The notes under the pieces: model-generated
What the model was told of the DNA's origin: nothing
Seen by the model: only the letters and a program-made list of their open reading frames with translations
The model's database searches: none
Program-made: the position numbers and the translations under genes
Shown here: one piece after another, positions 15,539-25,461 of the stretch
Layout: each line of letters opens with the position of its first letter
Position numbering within the stretch: position 1 is the stretch's first letter
Assembly: GCF_000425405.1 (NCBI RefSeq)
Contig: NZ_KE384367.1
Coordinates: 80,749-144,748, forward strand
Direction: 5' to 3'
Length of the DNA stretch: 64,000 nucleotides
Source: Ferrimonas kyonanensis DSM 18153
Lineage (GTDB): Bacteria; Pseudomonadota; Gammaproteobacteria; Enterobacterales; Shewanellaceae

Positions 15539-18367
15539 GTGTCTCTCAAACCCATGCTGTTGTTGCTGGTCCTGGCTTTGCTGGCGCTACCGGCGCTGGC
15601 CGAACGTCCCAGCGACGACTGGCACACCCTGGAAACCGATCTCTACCGCATCCATTTCACTCCGGAATACGAACTCTGGGCCAGGCAGTTGGCGGCGGAC
15701 GCCGATACCATTCAGCGCCACGTCGGCGACCAGATAGGCCATCATCTGGATCAAAAGGTCGACATCGTGGTGCGCGATCCCCTCAATGCGGCCAACGGCT
15801 TTGCATTGCCGTTGATCGGACGCAGCCGCACCGTGTTCTATACCACCGCGCCCCTGTCCGATTCGGTGCTGTCCTACATGGACGACTGGCGAACTTTACT
15901 GCTGGTCCATGAACAGGCTCACCTGAATCACCTGTCCCGTCCCTCCCGCTCCTCCCTGACTCAACTGTGGCAAGCACTGTACGTCGACTTCCTGCAGATG
16001 CCGCGCTGGGCCTCAGAGGGCTACGCCACCGTTATTGAGCATCAGCACAACGGCAAGGGGCGGCCAGCCAACCACCTGGTCAACGCCATTCTGCAGCAGT
16101 GGGCTCGTGAAGGGGCCCTGCCGAGCTATCAGCAACTGTCCGGCGATAACGACGCCTACCTGGGCATGAGCATGGCCTACCTGATGGGCTCCAGCTACCT
16201 GCTGTGGCTAGAGTCCGAGTATGGAGCCGACAGCCTGCCCGCGGTCTGGACTCGCATGGCCGCCAAGCAAGGCCGCGATTTTGAGCAGGCCTTCCAAGGG
16301 GTCTTTGGCCAATCTCCCCAGCGCCTGTATCGCCGTTTTGTGGCCGAGACCACCTACCAGGCTCTGGCCGCGGAAACCCACATGAGTGACCCACAGGCCA
16401 GTCTGTGGCTTGAGCATCAATGGGGACTGTCGCGACCCGCCCTGTCCGCCGACGGCAGCAAGCTGGCACTGCTGTTGAAAGAGCAACACAGCGACGGCCA
16501 ACGACTGGTGATCTACCCCACCGCCGATGACCCAAAGGCCAGACAACAGTGGCAACAGCGCCAACAGGCGCGGCTGAGGCAAGATCCCGAAGACATTGCC
16601 GACATCGAGCCCAGGGTGTTTAACCCTACCCCCCTGCACCAGTTGCCAACCCGAAGCTGGCGCATGACCGCACCGAGGTGGCTCGACGACCACACCCTGA
16701 TTTTCAGCCAGGCCCAACAGGATGCCGCCAACAACTGGCATTTCGATCTGTTCACCTGGCACCCCGACAGCAATAGAGTGCGGCGCCTGACCCACAACCA
16801 AAACCTGGTGCGCGTAGCTCCCCATCCTGACGGCACCCGGGCACTGGCGCTGCAGCGTCAATATGGCCACAACCGCATCGTCGAGATTGACCTGAGCAGC
16901 GGCACCCTGACGCCGGTCGTAGAAGCCCAGGGCAATGACCTGCTGGACTTCCCCGCCTATCGCCCCGACAGCGATCAAATCAGCTTCCTGAGGCACCGTC
17001 ACGGCCAGTGGCAACTGATACTGGACCAGGGCGGTCAACAACAGCTGTTGGCGCTGAGCCAGGTTAATCAGGGCAACTTCGTCAGCTACCCTCTGTGGCT
17101 CGATAGCCAGACGCTGCTGCTGACCCTGGGCCAGGCGAATGGCGTTGCCAACTACCGCCTTGATCTTCACCAGCACCAACTCGAGCGACTCACCAGCCAC
17201 AAGCTGCTGGCTACCGCCGCCACTGCCGATGACCAGCGGCTCTACTTTGTGGTCACCGACAGCCAGGGACAGAGCCTGTACCGACAACCCCTGAATCAGC
17301 GGATTGGTAACACCATCGCCCTGGCCGCCCCGAGCCAACCTGCCGATGCAACACCACAGCCACACCTGAGCCAGGATGCCCAACCCTACGGCACTGGTCC
17401 GCAATACCGCGCGCTGGCGTTTGGCGCCAACCTGTCGTCCTGGCAACAAGGGCTGGAGTTTGGCCTCAAAGGCGGCGACCCCATCAACCGCCTGCGTTGG
17501 CAACTGATGGCACACTGGGACCCCGATGGCCACCAGCAGGGGCTGATCGCCAGCCTGCGCTGGCAAGGCTGGCCCATACAGGTCCACGGCGATCTGTACT
17601 ATCTGCAACAGGACTTTCAGGGTGTTGACGGCAGCCTGGCTCCCCAGCTGGATGAGCGGCGCAGCGGTGCCCACCTGGGCGTGGCGTGGCAACAACGCTG
17701 GAGCGATCTGATGTCGCTGCAGCTGAGTACCGGGGTCACCCTGAGCCAGATAGACGATCAGTCCCTGGGCCGCAATGGCATCGATCAGCGCAGCGTCTAT
17801 GGCGATGTGGCGGTTAACGGCCGCTGGCAGCGCGGCCGCTGGAATAGCCACTATCAGCTCGCTGGCCGTGCCAGCAGTGGTGAAACCGACCAGCAACAAT
17901 GGCACCGCTATGACACGGGAGTGGCAGCGGCGCTGGGCTATGGTGACTGGCAGCTGTCCGGAGGCTATCAGCGCCTCAGCCTGCTCGGGGCTCCCAGTCA
18001 CTATGACCTGCTCCGCCTCGGTGGCAGCGACACCAGCCTGACCCCTTCCTGGCTGCCCTGGGGCCAGCACAGCAACCCCGCCCTGCCCCTGTCTGCCCTG
18101 GTGGGTCAGGAGCTGCAGCAGTGGCAAGCCGGATTGGGCTACCAGGCCATACGTGGCTTCTATCAGCGCTATCAGATGGACGATGGCGACAGCCTGCCGG
18201 TATACGGCATCGAGTATCAACTGCAGGGGCTGGGGCCCTACCTGGACGATGCCCTGCCGGAGCTGGATGGGCTCAACCTGCGTTTAGGCACCGGCTGGGC
18301 CGGAGACAACGGCGTCGACGATCCCCTCGGCTGGAGCGCCTGGGTCAACCTGTTCTACCAACTGTAG
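15539..18367 (+). CDS. exported gluzincin-like metallopeptidase with propeller and C-terminal barrel
   Basis: 942 residues, GTG start with AAGGAAG upstream and a signal peptide ending ALPALAE. The N-terminal domain (about 25-270) carries HEQAH (residues 124-128) and a downstream Glu160 in WASEGYA, the HExxH...E zinc set of gluzincins (peptidase MA-like). The middle (about 285-610) has repeated strands with LSADGSKLALL and PHPDGTRALAL typical of TolB/WD40-like propellers. The last third (about 620-942) has alternating aromatic and polar strands and ends in an aromatic-rich segment (SAWVNLFYQL), like an outer-membrane barrel. It is probably anchored in the outer membrane; substrate unknown. Domain boundaries are estimates by eye. 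Confidence 0.7.
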   Translation: MSLKPMLLLLVLALLALPALAERPSDDWHTLETDLYRIHFTPEYELWARQLAADADTIQRHVGDQIGHHLDQKVDIVVRDPLNAANGFALPLIGRSRTVFYTTAPLSDSVLSYMDDWRTLLLVHEQAHLNHLSRPSRSSLTQLWQALYVDFLQMPRWASEGYATVIEHQHNGKGRPANHLVNAILQQWAREGALPSYQQLSGDNDAYLGMSMAYLMGSSYLLWLESEYGADSLPAVWTRMAAKQGRDFEQAFQGVFGQSPQRLYRRFVAETTYQALAAETHMSDPQASLWLEHQWGLSRPALSADGSKLALLLKEQHSDGQRLVIYPTADDPKARQQWQQRQQARLRQDPEDIADIEPRVFNPTPLHQLPTRSWRMTAPRWLDDHTLIFSQAQQDAANNWHFDLFTWHPDSNRVRRLTHNQNLVRVAPHPDGTRALALQRQYGHNRIVEIDLSSGTLTPVVEAQGNDLLDFPAYRPDSDQISFLRHRHGQWQLILDQGGQQQLLALSQVNQGNFVSYPLWLDSQTLLLTLGQANGVANYRLDLHQHQLERLTSHKLLATAATADDQRLYFVVTDSQGQSLYRQPLNQRIGNTIALAAPSQPADATPQPHLSQDAQPYGTGPQYRALAFGANLSSWQQGLEFGLKGGDPINRLRWQLMAHWDPDGHQQGLIASLRWQGWPIQVHGDLYYLQQDFQGVDGSLAPQLDERRSGAHLGVAWQQRWSDLMSLQLSTGVTLSQIDDQSLGRNGIDQRSVYGDVAVNGRWQRGRWNSHYQLAGRASSGETDQQQWHRYDTGVAAALGYGDWQLSGGYQRLSLLGAPSHYDLLRLGGSDTSLTPSWLPWGQHSNPALPLSALVGQELQQWQAGLGYQAIRGFYQRYQMDDGDSLPVYGIEYQLQGLGPYLDDALPELDGLNLRLGTGWAGDNGVDDPLGWSAWVNLFYQL

Positions 18368-18475
18368 CCTTCACAGCCAAGCCCTGGGATTTCTCAGGGC
18401 TTGGTCATGAAAGAGGTTGGCGCACCGCCCCGGTCAGGCTACTCTGTGCAGGCGATGCAACCACAGGTTCGAACC

Positions 18476-18856
18476 ATGACGCCTTTTTCCCCGGACGATC
18501 TGCTTAATCACTTGTTTGCCCTGCCGACTCAGACTCTTTCGTCCGAGCGGTTGAGTCAGGTGGTCGCCAGCCTGCTCGATCATCACAACCAGCCATGGCA
18601 ACTGAAACTCGGTCATCAACGCCACCTTGGCGATACCCCGCACTACTGGGTCGAGTGGCAACACCTGGTGGTGGACTTTCGCTATCCTGGCCTCAGCCAG
18701 CCAGAGCAAGGGATTCGGCCTATCGCCGAGGTCGAAAGCGATTATCGACCGCTCCATACCGAATCCTTTACGCCTGTGCCCCTGGTGCTGCTGGCCAGCT
18801 TCTGCCGCAACGATCACGCCCACTTCGATCACCTTGCCGCCAAACCGCAGCCATAA
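18476..18856 (+). CDS. hypothetical protein
   Basis: 126 residues from ATG 18476; an in-frame ATG at 18455 is also possible and ribosome-binding sites are weak for both. The sequence has a helical first half (DDLLNHLFALP ... LSQVVASLLDHH) and a strand-rich second half (HYWVEWQHLVVDFRYPG). There is no signal peptide or membrane helix. I do not recognise the family. It is followed directly by a strong bidirectional terminator, which supports this strand over a 132-codon frame on the opposite strand. Confidence 0.5.
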   Translation: MTPFSPDDLLNHLFALPTQTLSSERLSQVVASLLDHHNQPWQLKLGHQRHLGDTPHYWVEWQHLVVDFRYPGLSQPEQGIRPIAEVESDYRPLHTESFTPVPLVLLASFCRNDHAHFDHLAAKPQP

Positions 18857-18881
18857 AAAAACCGCCTGGCGGCGGTTTTTT
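18855..18881. terminator. bidirectional terminator between convergent genes
   Basis: ACCGCC (18861-18866) / GGCGGT (18871-18876) with loop TGGC, flanked by an A run on the left and a T run on the right, so it works for both the plus-strand hypothetical and minus-strand fabV. Confidence 0.9.
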
Positions 18882-18895
18882 CACTTGGATTCGAC

Positions 18896-20098
18896 TTAGA
18901 TATCGATGACGTCGAACTCCACCAGCGGGTTGACGTCAGCCTCGTAGTCGACACCGTCAATGCCGAAGCCAAACAGGTTGAGGAACTCCTCCTTGTACTG
19001 AACGTAGTCCGTCAGTTCGGCCAGGTTCTCATCCGTCAGCTTGCTCCACAAATCACGGCAGTGGGCCTGAATGTCTTCACGCAGCTCCAGGTCATCCAGG
19101 CGCAGGCGATTGGACTCATCCACCTCGGCAGCGCAGCCATCCGCTTTATACAGGCGTTCACTGAACATGCGATAGATCTGCTCCATGCAGCCTTCATGGA
19201 CCCCCTCTTCGCGCATCTTCTTAAACACCATGGCGATGTACAAAGGCATCACCGGAATGGCGGAGCTGGCCTGGGTCACCACCGACTTCAGTACCGCCAC
19301 ATTGGCGCTGCCGCCAATGCTGCTCAACTGGCTGTCCAGCGCGTGCGCGGCACGGTCGAGGTCTTTTTTGGCATCGCCCAAGGCACCATCCCAGTAGATG
19401 GGCCAGGTGATCTCGGTACCGATGTAACTGTAAGCAACGGTCTTACAACCCGGTGCCAGAACGCCAGCGTCGGACAAGGCGTTGATCCACAACTCCCAGT
19501 CTTCACCGCCCATCACGGTTTTGGTGGCGGCAATCTCTTCGTCGGTCGCCGGCTCGATGGACGCTTCAAACAGGGTATCTTTGTTGGTGTCTACGGCGGT
19601 GGCGGTGTAGGTCTCACCCTTTGGCTTGAGCACCGAACGAACCACTTCACCGGTATCGGGCATCTTGCGCACCGGTGACGCCAGGGAGTAAACCACCATG
19701 TCGACTTGACCCAGGTCCGCCTTGATCAGGTCGATGGTCTTCTGCTTGGCCTCGTGGCTAAAGGCATCGCCGTTGAGGCTCTTGGCGTACAAGCCCGCCT
19801 CGTGGGCCAGCTTGTCGAAGGCAGCGGCATTGTGCCAGCCTGCGGTTCCTGGCTTTCTCTCGGTGGCCGGCTTTTCAAAGAACACCCCAATGGTAGCGGC
19901 ATTGCTACCGAACGCCGCAGCGATTCGAGAAGAGAGGCCGTAGCCACTGGAGGAGCCGATGACCAAAACCCGCTTCGGGCCGTTGGCGATGGCGCCCTTG
20001 GCCTGGGTGTAAGCGATCTGCTCTTGTACATTGCGCTCACAGCCAACCGGGTGAGTGGTGGTACAGATAAAACCGCGAATTTTTGGCTTGATGATCAT
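18896..20098 (-). CDS. fabV: FabV-type trans-2-enoyl-ACP/CoA reductase (NADH)
   Basis: 400 residues from ATG 20098, which has AAAGGAAT upstream and the canonical FabV beginning [19 protein letters not shown]; a longer in-frame extension is not supported. The NAD-binding glycine region is [21 protein letters not shown]. The catalytic Tyr-x8-Lys of the family is present in [11 protein letters not shown]. FabV catalyses the last reductive step of fatty acid elongation and is typically insensitive to triclosan, found in Vibrio, Shewanella, Pseudomonas and relatives. No fabI is visible in this window. The gene appears to be monocistronic. Confidence 0.95.
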   Translation of the reverse strand: MIIKPKIRGFICTTTHPVGCERNVQEQIAYTQAKGAIANGPKRVLVIGSSSGYGLSSRIAAAFGSNAATIGVFFEKPATERKPGTAGWHNAAAFDKLAHEAGLYAKSLNGDAFSHEAKQKTIDLIKADLGQVDMVVYSLASPVRKMPDTGEVVRSVLKPKGETYTATAVDTNKDTLFEASIEPATDEEIAATKTVMGGEDWELWINALSDAGVLAPGCKTVAYSYIGTEITWPIYWDGALGDAKKDLDRAAHALDSQLSSIGGSANVAVLKSVVTQASSAIPVMPLYIAMVFKKMREEGVHEGCMEQIYRMFSERLYKADGCAAEVDESNRLRLDDLELREDIQAHCRDLWSKLTDENLAELTDYVQYKEEFLNLFGFGIDGVDYEADVNPLVEFDVIDI

Positions 20099-20251
20099 CC
20101 GATATTCCTTTGGTTTGTTCCTGCACATTGGCAGGCGATCGCGCCCCGTTCGGGCCACAGTAGAAAATTTTTCAGGCAAGCTTATCCAAAAGCGATGATA
20201 ACGAAAAGGAAAAGCTGGCACATCCGACCATCCGCGCTGACCCGCAAACGA

Positions 20252-20275
20252 AAAGCGCAGCCGAGGCTGCGCTTT
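20252..20275 (-). terminator. terminator of ppiD
   Basis: AAAGCGCAGCC (20252-20262) / GGCTGCGCTTT (20265-20275), an 11-bp self-complementary stem that on the minus strand runs into TTTTCG. Confidence 0.7.
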
Positions 20276-20313
20276 GTGGTTAACGGGTAACCGGCATCGC
20301 CGGGCCGCAAGGC

Positions 20314-22173
20314 TTACTCAGCTACAGGATAGCTGATATCGGCATTGGCACGCAGTGCCGCCACCAGAGCCTGGTAGCTGCCCTGGCCCATCATGCTGGC
20401 CATACGCAGCTTCAGGTTTTCGGCCACCTGAGTGTCGGCATCGCCGGCACTGACCTTATCCAGGGCCACAACGGCGTAATCACCACTACTCATCTGTAGC
20501 GCAGCGTAGGAGCTGTCTCCGGCTGGCTTAGCCATGGCAAACACCTGCTGAACCAGCTGGCCATCCACCTCGGCATTGCCCATGCGGCCCATGGCATCGA
20601 CCGCCACCATGCCGTCCAGCTCGGTGCCAGACTTCAGCTCCGCCAACTTGGCTTCGGCGGCAATCTTGGCCTGGGCTGAGGCTTGTTCCGCCACCAGCTG
20701 AGCCTGAATCTGGTCACGAACTTCGGCCAGAGGCTGGGTACCCGCCGGCTTGTAGTCCTTGGCACGCACCACCAGCACGTGGCCACTCTCCAGCTCGATG
20801 ATGTCGCTGTTCATGTTGTCCAGCACCACCGCATCGGAAAACGCCGCGTTCAGCACTTTCGGGTCGTTAAACGGCGCCGGGGCGTTGAAACGATTGAACA
20901 GCTCGGTGCTCTTCACCTCACCACCCACTTCCATCGCGGCATCTTCCAGGTTTTCAGGAACCTGGAAGCTGACGTCGGCCAGCAGTTGTTGCAGCTCGTA
21001 GAAACGGTCCTGGGCTTGCTCGGACTTAACCGCGGTCTCGATGTCACCACGAACTTCGTCCAGAGGCGCCACCGCACCGGTTTCTACGTCTTTTGTCAGC
21101 ACGATCTGATAACCATAGTCGGTCTTCAGAACCTCGGAAACCTGACCCTTATCCTGACCAAACAGGGCCTGGTCAAATTCCGGATCCATCACACCTTGCT
21201 CAAACCAGTCCAGCTCACCGCCATTGTCGGCAGAGAAGTCGTCGGAGACGGCCTTCGCCACCTCGGCGAAACTCTCACCGCCGCGGATGCGAGCCAGGGC
21301 GTCATCCGCCTTCGCCTTAGCGGCGTCATCGTCACCTTCGATCAGGATGTGAGCCGCCAGGCGGCGCTCCGGCTTCTGATACAGGTTTTGATGACCGTCA
21401 TAGTAGGCCTGAACCGCTGCGTCAGACGCTTGCACGTCTTTCATCAACTGTTCAACCGTCAACTCAACGTACTCCAGGCTCACCTGCTCGGCAGTGGCAA
21501 AGCGGTCAAGGTTCTTGTCGTAGAACGCCTGAATCTGATCATCAGTGATGGCAACATCGGCTTCGAAGTCGGCCTTAGCAATGGTCAGATAACGGAAATC
21601 GCGCTGCTGCTGTTGCAGTGATACTAGGCTCAGTGCCTGCTCGGTGGTCACAATTTCACTGCCCAGCAGGGTGCGCAGCAGTTGGTTACGAACCATGTCG
21701 CGACCGATCATGGTGGCCAGCTGATCCGGCGTCATGTTGACCTGACGCAATACCGCCTGGTAACGATCGTTGTTGAATACCCCGTCCTGCTGGAACTCTG
21801 GCATGGCAACAATGGCTTGCTTAATCTGCTCATCAGAAACGCGCAGACCCAGGTCTTTGGCTTTTTGATCAATCAGACGTTCGGCAATCATCCGCTCCAG
21901 CACCGACTGGCGCACACTGGCCATCCAGTTGGCGTCGGCAGACAAGGTATCAAACATCTCGCCCATCTGCTGGCGCAGACGGCCCTGCTCGTTCTGCAGC
22001 GCCTTATCCAAATCATAACGGGTAATATCTTCGCCGTTGACGGTCACAGCGTTGACCTGGCCATTGGAGCCTAGGTAGCTGTAAATGCCTGACAACGCGA
22101 ATGAGAGAATCACAGCGCCCAAAATAATCTTGGCGGCGCCACCCTGTGACCCTTCACGAATTTTCTCTAACAT
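20314..22173 (-). CDS. ppiD: periplasmic folding chaperone PpiD
   Basis: 619 residues. It has a cytoplasmic N-terminus, one membrane anchor ([20 protein letters not shown], about 16-35), a SurA-like N-terminal chaperone region, then a parvulin/PpiC domain ([12 protein letters not shown] ... [14 protein letters not shown] ... [10 protein letters not shown], about 265-360), and a further C-terminal region. The length and order are those of PpiD, which works at the SecYEG exit on newly translocated proteins. It lies downstream of hupB and tRNA-Asp, the lon-hupB-ppiD order common in gammaproteobacteria with a tRNA inserted. Confidence 0.95.
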   Translation of the reverse strand: MLEKIREGSQGGAAKIILGAVILSFALSGIYSYLGSNGQVNAVTVNGEDITRYDLDKALQNEQGRLRQQMGEMFDTLSADANWMASVRQSVLERMIAERLIDQKAKDLGLRVSDEQIKQAIVAMPEFQQDGVFNNDRYQAVLRQVNMTPDQLATMIGRDMVRNQLLRTLLGSEIVTTEQALSLVSLQQQQRDFRYLTIAKADFEADVAITDDQIQAFYDKNLDRFATAEQVSLEYVELTVEQLMKDVQASDAAVQAYYDGHQNLYQKPERRLAAHILIEGDDDAAKAKADDALARIRGGESFAEVAKAVSDDFSADNGGELDWFEQGVMDPEFDQALFGQDKGQVSEVLKTDYGYQIVLTKDVETGAVAPLDEVRGDIETAVKSEQAQDRFYELQQLLADVSFQVPENLEDAAMEVGGEVKSTELFNRFNAPAPFNDPKVLNAAFSDAVVLDNMNSDIIELESGHVLVVRAKDYKPAGTQPLAEVRDQIQAQLVAEQASAQAKIAAEAKLAELKSGTELDGMVAVDAMGRMGNAEVDGQLVQQVFAMAKPAGDSSYAALQMSSGDYAVVALDKVSAGDADTQVAENLKLRMASMMGQGSYQALVAALRANADISYPVAE

Positions 22174-22232
22174 CTGATGTCTCTTCTGGATCGAGCTAGA
22201 ACGGGTAATACCAAATCGCAGCTTGGTACCTA

Positions 22233-22261
22233 TAAAAAAAGCGCATCGTTGATGCGCCTTT
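22233..22261 (-). terminator. terminator after tRNA-Asp
   Basis: GCGCATC (22241-22247) / GATGCGC (22251-22257), loop GTT; the minus strand then runs into seven T. It would end the tRNA-Asp transcript before ppiD. Confidence 0.85.
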
Positions 22262-22272
22262 TAATAAAAAAC

Positions 22273-22349
22273 TGGCGGAGTAGACGGGACTCGAACCCGC
22301 GACCCCCGGCGTGACAGGCCGGTATTCTAACCAACTGAACTACCACTCC
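22273..22349 (-). tRNA. tRNA-Asp (GTC)
   Basis: 77 nt including an encoded CCA. The minus strand begins GGAGTGGTAGTTCAGTTGG and has the anticodon loop CTGTCAC (anticodon GTC), the T-arm GGTTCGAGTC, acceptor pairing GGAGTGG/CTACTCC with one G-T pair, and discriminator G. Closely resembles E. coli tRNA-Asp. Confidence 0.97.
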
Positions 22350-22360
22350 GAAACTAAAAA

Positions 22361-22386
22361 ACGCTCACGATGTTGTCGTTGAGCGC
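22361..22386 (-). terminator. terminator of hupB
   Basis: CGCTCA (22362-22367) / TGAGCG (22380-22385) with inner CGA/TCG pairing; on the minus strand a run of T follows. Lies between hupB and tRNA-Asp. Confidence 0.7.
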
Positions 22387-22397
22387 TTTCTGGTTAT

Positions 22398-22670
22398 TTA
22401 GTTTACCGCGTCTTTTAGCGCTTTACCGGCTTTAAATGCAGGGATCTTCGCCGCAGCGATCTTGATCTCTTCACCAGTTTGTGGGTTACGACCAGTACGC
22501 TCTGCGCGCTCACGTACTTCAAAAGTACCGAAACCTACCAGAGAGATTTTGTCGCCCTCTTTCAGAGTGTCGGTGATTGCTTCAATGAAAGAGTCCAAAG
22601 CACGGCTGGCTGCTGCTTTTGAGATATCAGCACCAGAAGCAATTTGATCGATCAATTGAGATTTGTTCAT
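22398..22670 (-). CDS. hupB: DNA-binding protein HU, beta subunit
   Basis: 90 residues from ATG 22670, with AAGGGGAT upstream and the canonical start [11 protein letters not shown]; an upstream in-frame extension is not part of the protein. The HU signature is [24 protein letters not shown], containing the DNA-bending arm with RNPQTG. HU compacts and bends DNA in the nucleoid. Position directly after lon is the usual arrangement for hupB. Confidence 0.97.
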   Translation of the reverse strand: MNKSQLIDQIASGADISKAAASRALDSFIEAITDTLKEGDKISLVGFGTFEVRERAERTGRNPQTGEEIKIAAAKIPAFKAGKALKDAVN

Positions 22671-22910
22671 TTCATCCCCTTCAATTCTAATTTTGCGCCG
22701 TCGCCATTCCATCGCTAGCGCGGTCTGCGGAGAGTTTTATATCAAGCCTAAATTCAAAGTTCAAGCATTCAGAGAACCGCAATTTCCTAATCAGGATACC
22801 GCTCAAAGCCAGTCATGCCGCGCGTTATAGCGCACTGAGCCTTGGTTCAAAACATACACTACACATGCAAATCGAGATTGAAAAGCCCTTTTTTCGGTTT
22901 TTCGACCTAA

Positions 22911-22946
22911 AACAAAAATGCGCCCATAAAAAAGCGCATTTTTGTT
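22911..22946 (-). terminator. terminator of lon
   Basis: Perfect 13-bp inverted repeat AACAAAAATGCGC (22911-22923) / GCGCATTTTTGTT (22934-22946), 10-base loop. Lies just past the lon stop codon. Confidence 0.85.
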
Positions 22947-22961
22947 GATTAATGGCCAAGA

Positions 22962-25310
22962 TTACGCCACTGAAACAAAGCCTTCCGGCGGATTCTCCAG
23001 TGCCAGATTGAGAACTTCGTCAATCCACTGCACCGGATGGATAGCCAGATCCTTCTTCACGTTGTCTGGAATCTCTTCCAGATCACGCTCATTTTCCTTA
23101 GGAATCAGTACGGTTTTTATTCCACCGCGGTGTGCAGCCAACAGTTTTTCCTTCAAGCCACCAATGGGCAACACCTCACCCCGCAAGGTAATTTCCCCGG
23201 TCATGGCCACGTCGGCTTTGACTGGATTTCCGGTCAGACTGGACACCAGAGAGGTGCACATGGCGATGCCTGCGGACGGCCCGTCTTTCGGCGTCGCCCC
23301 TTCAGGAACGTGAACGTGGATGTCCCGTTTTTCATAGAAATCCGGGTTAATCCGCAGCTTCTCAGCTCGGGAGCGCACCACGGTCATTGCCGCCTGAATC
23401 GATTCCTGCATCACGTCACCCAGGGAACCGGTGTAAGCCAGCTTGCCTTTGCCCGGCACCGAGGTCGCCTCGATGGTCAACAGGTCGCCGCCCACTTCGG
23501 TCCAGGCCAATCCAACCACCTGACCGACCTGGTTATTTTGCTCGGCTTTTCCATAATCAAAGCGCTGAACACCCAGATATTCCTTGATATTATCGCCGTC
23601 CACCGTGACCGATTTCAGCTTCTTATCCAACAACAACTGCTTCACCGCCTTACGGCACACCTTAGAGATTTCACGCTCCAGGCTACGCACCCCGGCTTCA
23701 CGGGTGTAGTAACGGATAATGCCGATGATGGCACCGTCATCGATGGTCAACTCACCCGGCTTGAGGCCGTTGCGCTTCAACTGTTTGGCCAGCAGATGCT
23801 GCTTGGCAATGTTGAGCTTTTCATCTTCGGTGTAACCGGACAGACGAATCACTTCCATGCGGTCCAGCAGTGGGCCCGGAATGTTCATGGAGTTGGAGGT
23901 GGCCACAAACATCACGTCTGACAGGTCGTAATCCACCTCCAGGTAATGGTCGTTAAAGGCGTTGTTCTGCTCCGGATCCAACACCTCAAGCAGTGCCGAG
24001 GCCGGATCGCCACGCATGTCGGAGCTCATCTTGTCGATCTCATCCAACAGGAACAACGGGTTTTTCACTTCAACCTTGGCCATCTTCTGAATCAGCTTGC
24101 CCGGCAGCGACCCGATGTAGGTACGACGGTGACCGCGAATCTCCGCTTCATCACGCACGCCCCCCAGTGCCATGCGAACGTATTTGCGTCCGGTGGCACG
24201 GGCAATGGATTGCCCCAATGAGGTCTTGCCCACCCCTGGAGGCCCTACCAGGCACAGAATCGGCCCTTTCAATTGCCGCACTCTGGACTGCACCGCCAGG
24301 TACTCGAGAATCCGGTCTTTGACCTTCTCCAGTCCATAGTGGTCAGCATCCAGAATCTGCTGAGCGCGGGCGATGTCTTTTTTGACCTTGCTACGCTTGG
24401 TCCAGGGCACGCTGATCATCCAGTCGATGTAGCTGCGTACCACGGTGGCCTCGGCAGACATCGGCGACATCATCTTCAGCTTATTCAGCTCCGCCTCGGT
24501 TTTCTCCTTGGCTTCGGCCGGCATACCGGCTTCATCTATCTTTTTCGACAGCGCTTCGAACTCGTCGGGCACGTCATCCAGCTCACCCAGCTCTTTCTGG
24601 ATCGCTTTCATCTGCTCGTTGAGGTAGTACTCGCGCTGACTCTTCTCCATCTGCTTCTTGACGCGGCTGCGAATCTTCTTCTCCACCTGGAGAATGTCGA
24701 TCTCAGACTCCATCATCGCCATCAGGTATTCCAGCCGCTCGGTGACGTTGCCCATCTCCAGAACGGCCTGCTTCTCTTCCAGCTTCAGCGGCATATGCGC
24801 CGCCATGGTGTCCGCCAGGCGGGCCGCTTCGTCGATGCCGTTCAGCGAGGTCAACACCTCGGGCGGAATCTTCTTGTTGAGCTTGATGTAGCCTTCAAAC
24901 TGACCGATGGCGGTGCGAACCAGCACCTCCTCTTCCTTTTCATCCATCTGGTCGGTTGCCACGTAACGGGCATTGGCCACCAGAAACGGCTCTTCGTCGG
25001 TAAAGGTCTCGACTTCCGCACGCTGGCTGCCTTCCACCAACACCTTGACGGTGCCGTCGGGCAGTTTCAGCAACTGCAGGATGGAAGCCACGGTACCCAT
25101 GCGGTACACGTCCTCGATGCTGGGTTCGTCCAGCTCCGCTTCTTTCTGAGCCACCAGCAGGACCTGCTTGTCCTGCTCCATTGCCGCTTCCAGACAGCTG
25201 ATCGATTTTTCACGACCAACAAATAAAGGGATCACCATATGGGGGTAGACCACCACATCCCGCAATGGCAGAACCGGGATATGGATAAGGTCGGAGCGCT
25301 CTATTGTCAT
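22962..25310 (-). CDS. lon: ATP-dependent Lon protease
   Basis: 782 residues, full length for LonA. It has the N-terminal substrate-binding domain ([19 protein letters not shown]), a coiled-coil middle, an AAA+ module with Walker A GPPGVGKT and Walker B FLLDEIDK, and the C-terminal serine-lysine protease domain. The catalytic Ser679 lies in [10 protein letters not shown], the same number as in E. coli. Degrades misfolded and regulatory proteins in the cytosol. A sigma-32-type promoter lies just upstream, consistent with heat-shock induction. It sits between clpX and hupB with its own terminator. Confidence 0.98.
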   Translation of the reverse strand: MTIERSDLIHIPVLPLRDVVVYPHMVIPLFVGREKSISCLEAAMEQDKQVLLVAQKEAELDEPSIEDVYRMGTVASILQLLKLPDGTVKVLVEGSQRAEVETFTDEEPFLVANARYVATDQMDEKEEEVLVRTAIGQFEGYIKLNKKIPPEVLTSLNGIDEAARLADTMAAHMPLKLEEKQAVLEMGNVTERLEYLMAMMESEIDILQVEKKIRSRVKKQMEKSQREYYLNEQMKAIQKELGELDDVPDEFEALSKKIDEAGMPAEAKEKTEAELNKLKMMSPMSAEATVVRSYIDWMISVPWTKRSKVKKDIARAQQILDADHYGLEKVKDRILEYLAVQSRVRQLKGPILCLVGPPGVGKTSLGQSIARATGRKYVRMALGGVRDEAEIRGHRRTYIGSLPGKLIQKMAKVEVKNPLFLLDEIDKMSSDMRGDPASALLEVLDPEQNNAFNDHYLEVDYDLSDVMFVATSNSMNIPGPLLDRMEVIRLSGYTEDEKLNIAKQHLLAKQLKRNGLKPGELTIDDGAIIGIIRYYTREAGVRSLEREISKVCRKAVKQLLLDKKLKSVTVDGDNIKEYLGVQRFDYGKAEQNNQVGQVVGLAWTEVGGDLLTIEATSVPGKGKLAYTGSLGDVMQESIQAAMTVVRSRAEKLRINPDFYEKRDIHVHVPEGATPKDGPSAGIAMCTSLVSSLTGNPVKADVAMTGEITLRGEVLPIGGLKEKLLAAHRGGIKTVLIPKENERDLEEIPDNVKKDLAIHPVQWIDEVLNLALENPPEGFVSVA

Positions 25311-25365
25311 GGCTCTATTCCATTTCAGCTACCAGCCTGTGGGAAACAGGCTTCTGTAATTCAGT

Positions 25366-25392
25366 ATATGGGGGCGTTACAGCCAGTTTCAA
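25366..25392 (-). promoter_or_regulatory. sigma-32 (heat-shock) promoter of lon
   Basis: On the minus strand TTGAAA (25387-25392), a 13-base spacer, then CCCCATAT (25366-25373). This matches the RpoH consensus CTTGAAA / CCCCATnT and sits 56 bases upstream of the lon start codon. Confidence 0.6.
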
Positions 25393-25415
25393 TCGTTAAT
25401 TAATACGTAAGGCAT

Positions 25416-25446
25416 AAAAAAAAGGAGCCAAAATGGCTCCTTTTTT
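25416..25446 (-). terminator. terminator of clpX
   Basis: GGAGCC (25424-25429) / GGCTCC (25435-25440), loop AAAAT, with A run on the left and T run on the right; functional on the minus strand after clpX, so lon is not dependent on read-through. Confidence 0.88.
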
Positions 25447-25461
25447 CAATGTGCTACCGAC

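Noticed and set aside
16208..18220. 670-codon minus-strand open frame opposite the peptidase-propeller gene
   Set aside because: Long antisense frame produced by codon bias; the plus-strand protein has a signal peptide and a zinc motif.
18434..18832. 132-codon minus-strand frame competing with the small hypothetical at 18476-18856
   Set aside because: The plus-strand frame runs directly into the terminator and has better start context; neither has clear homology, so confidence in the chosen one is moderate only.
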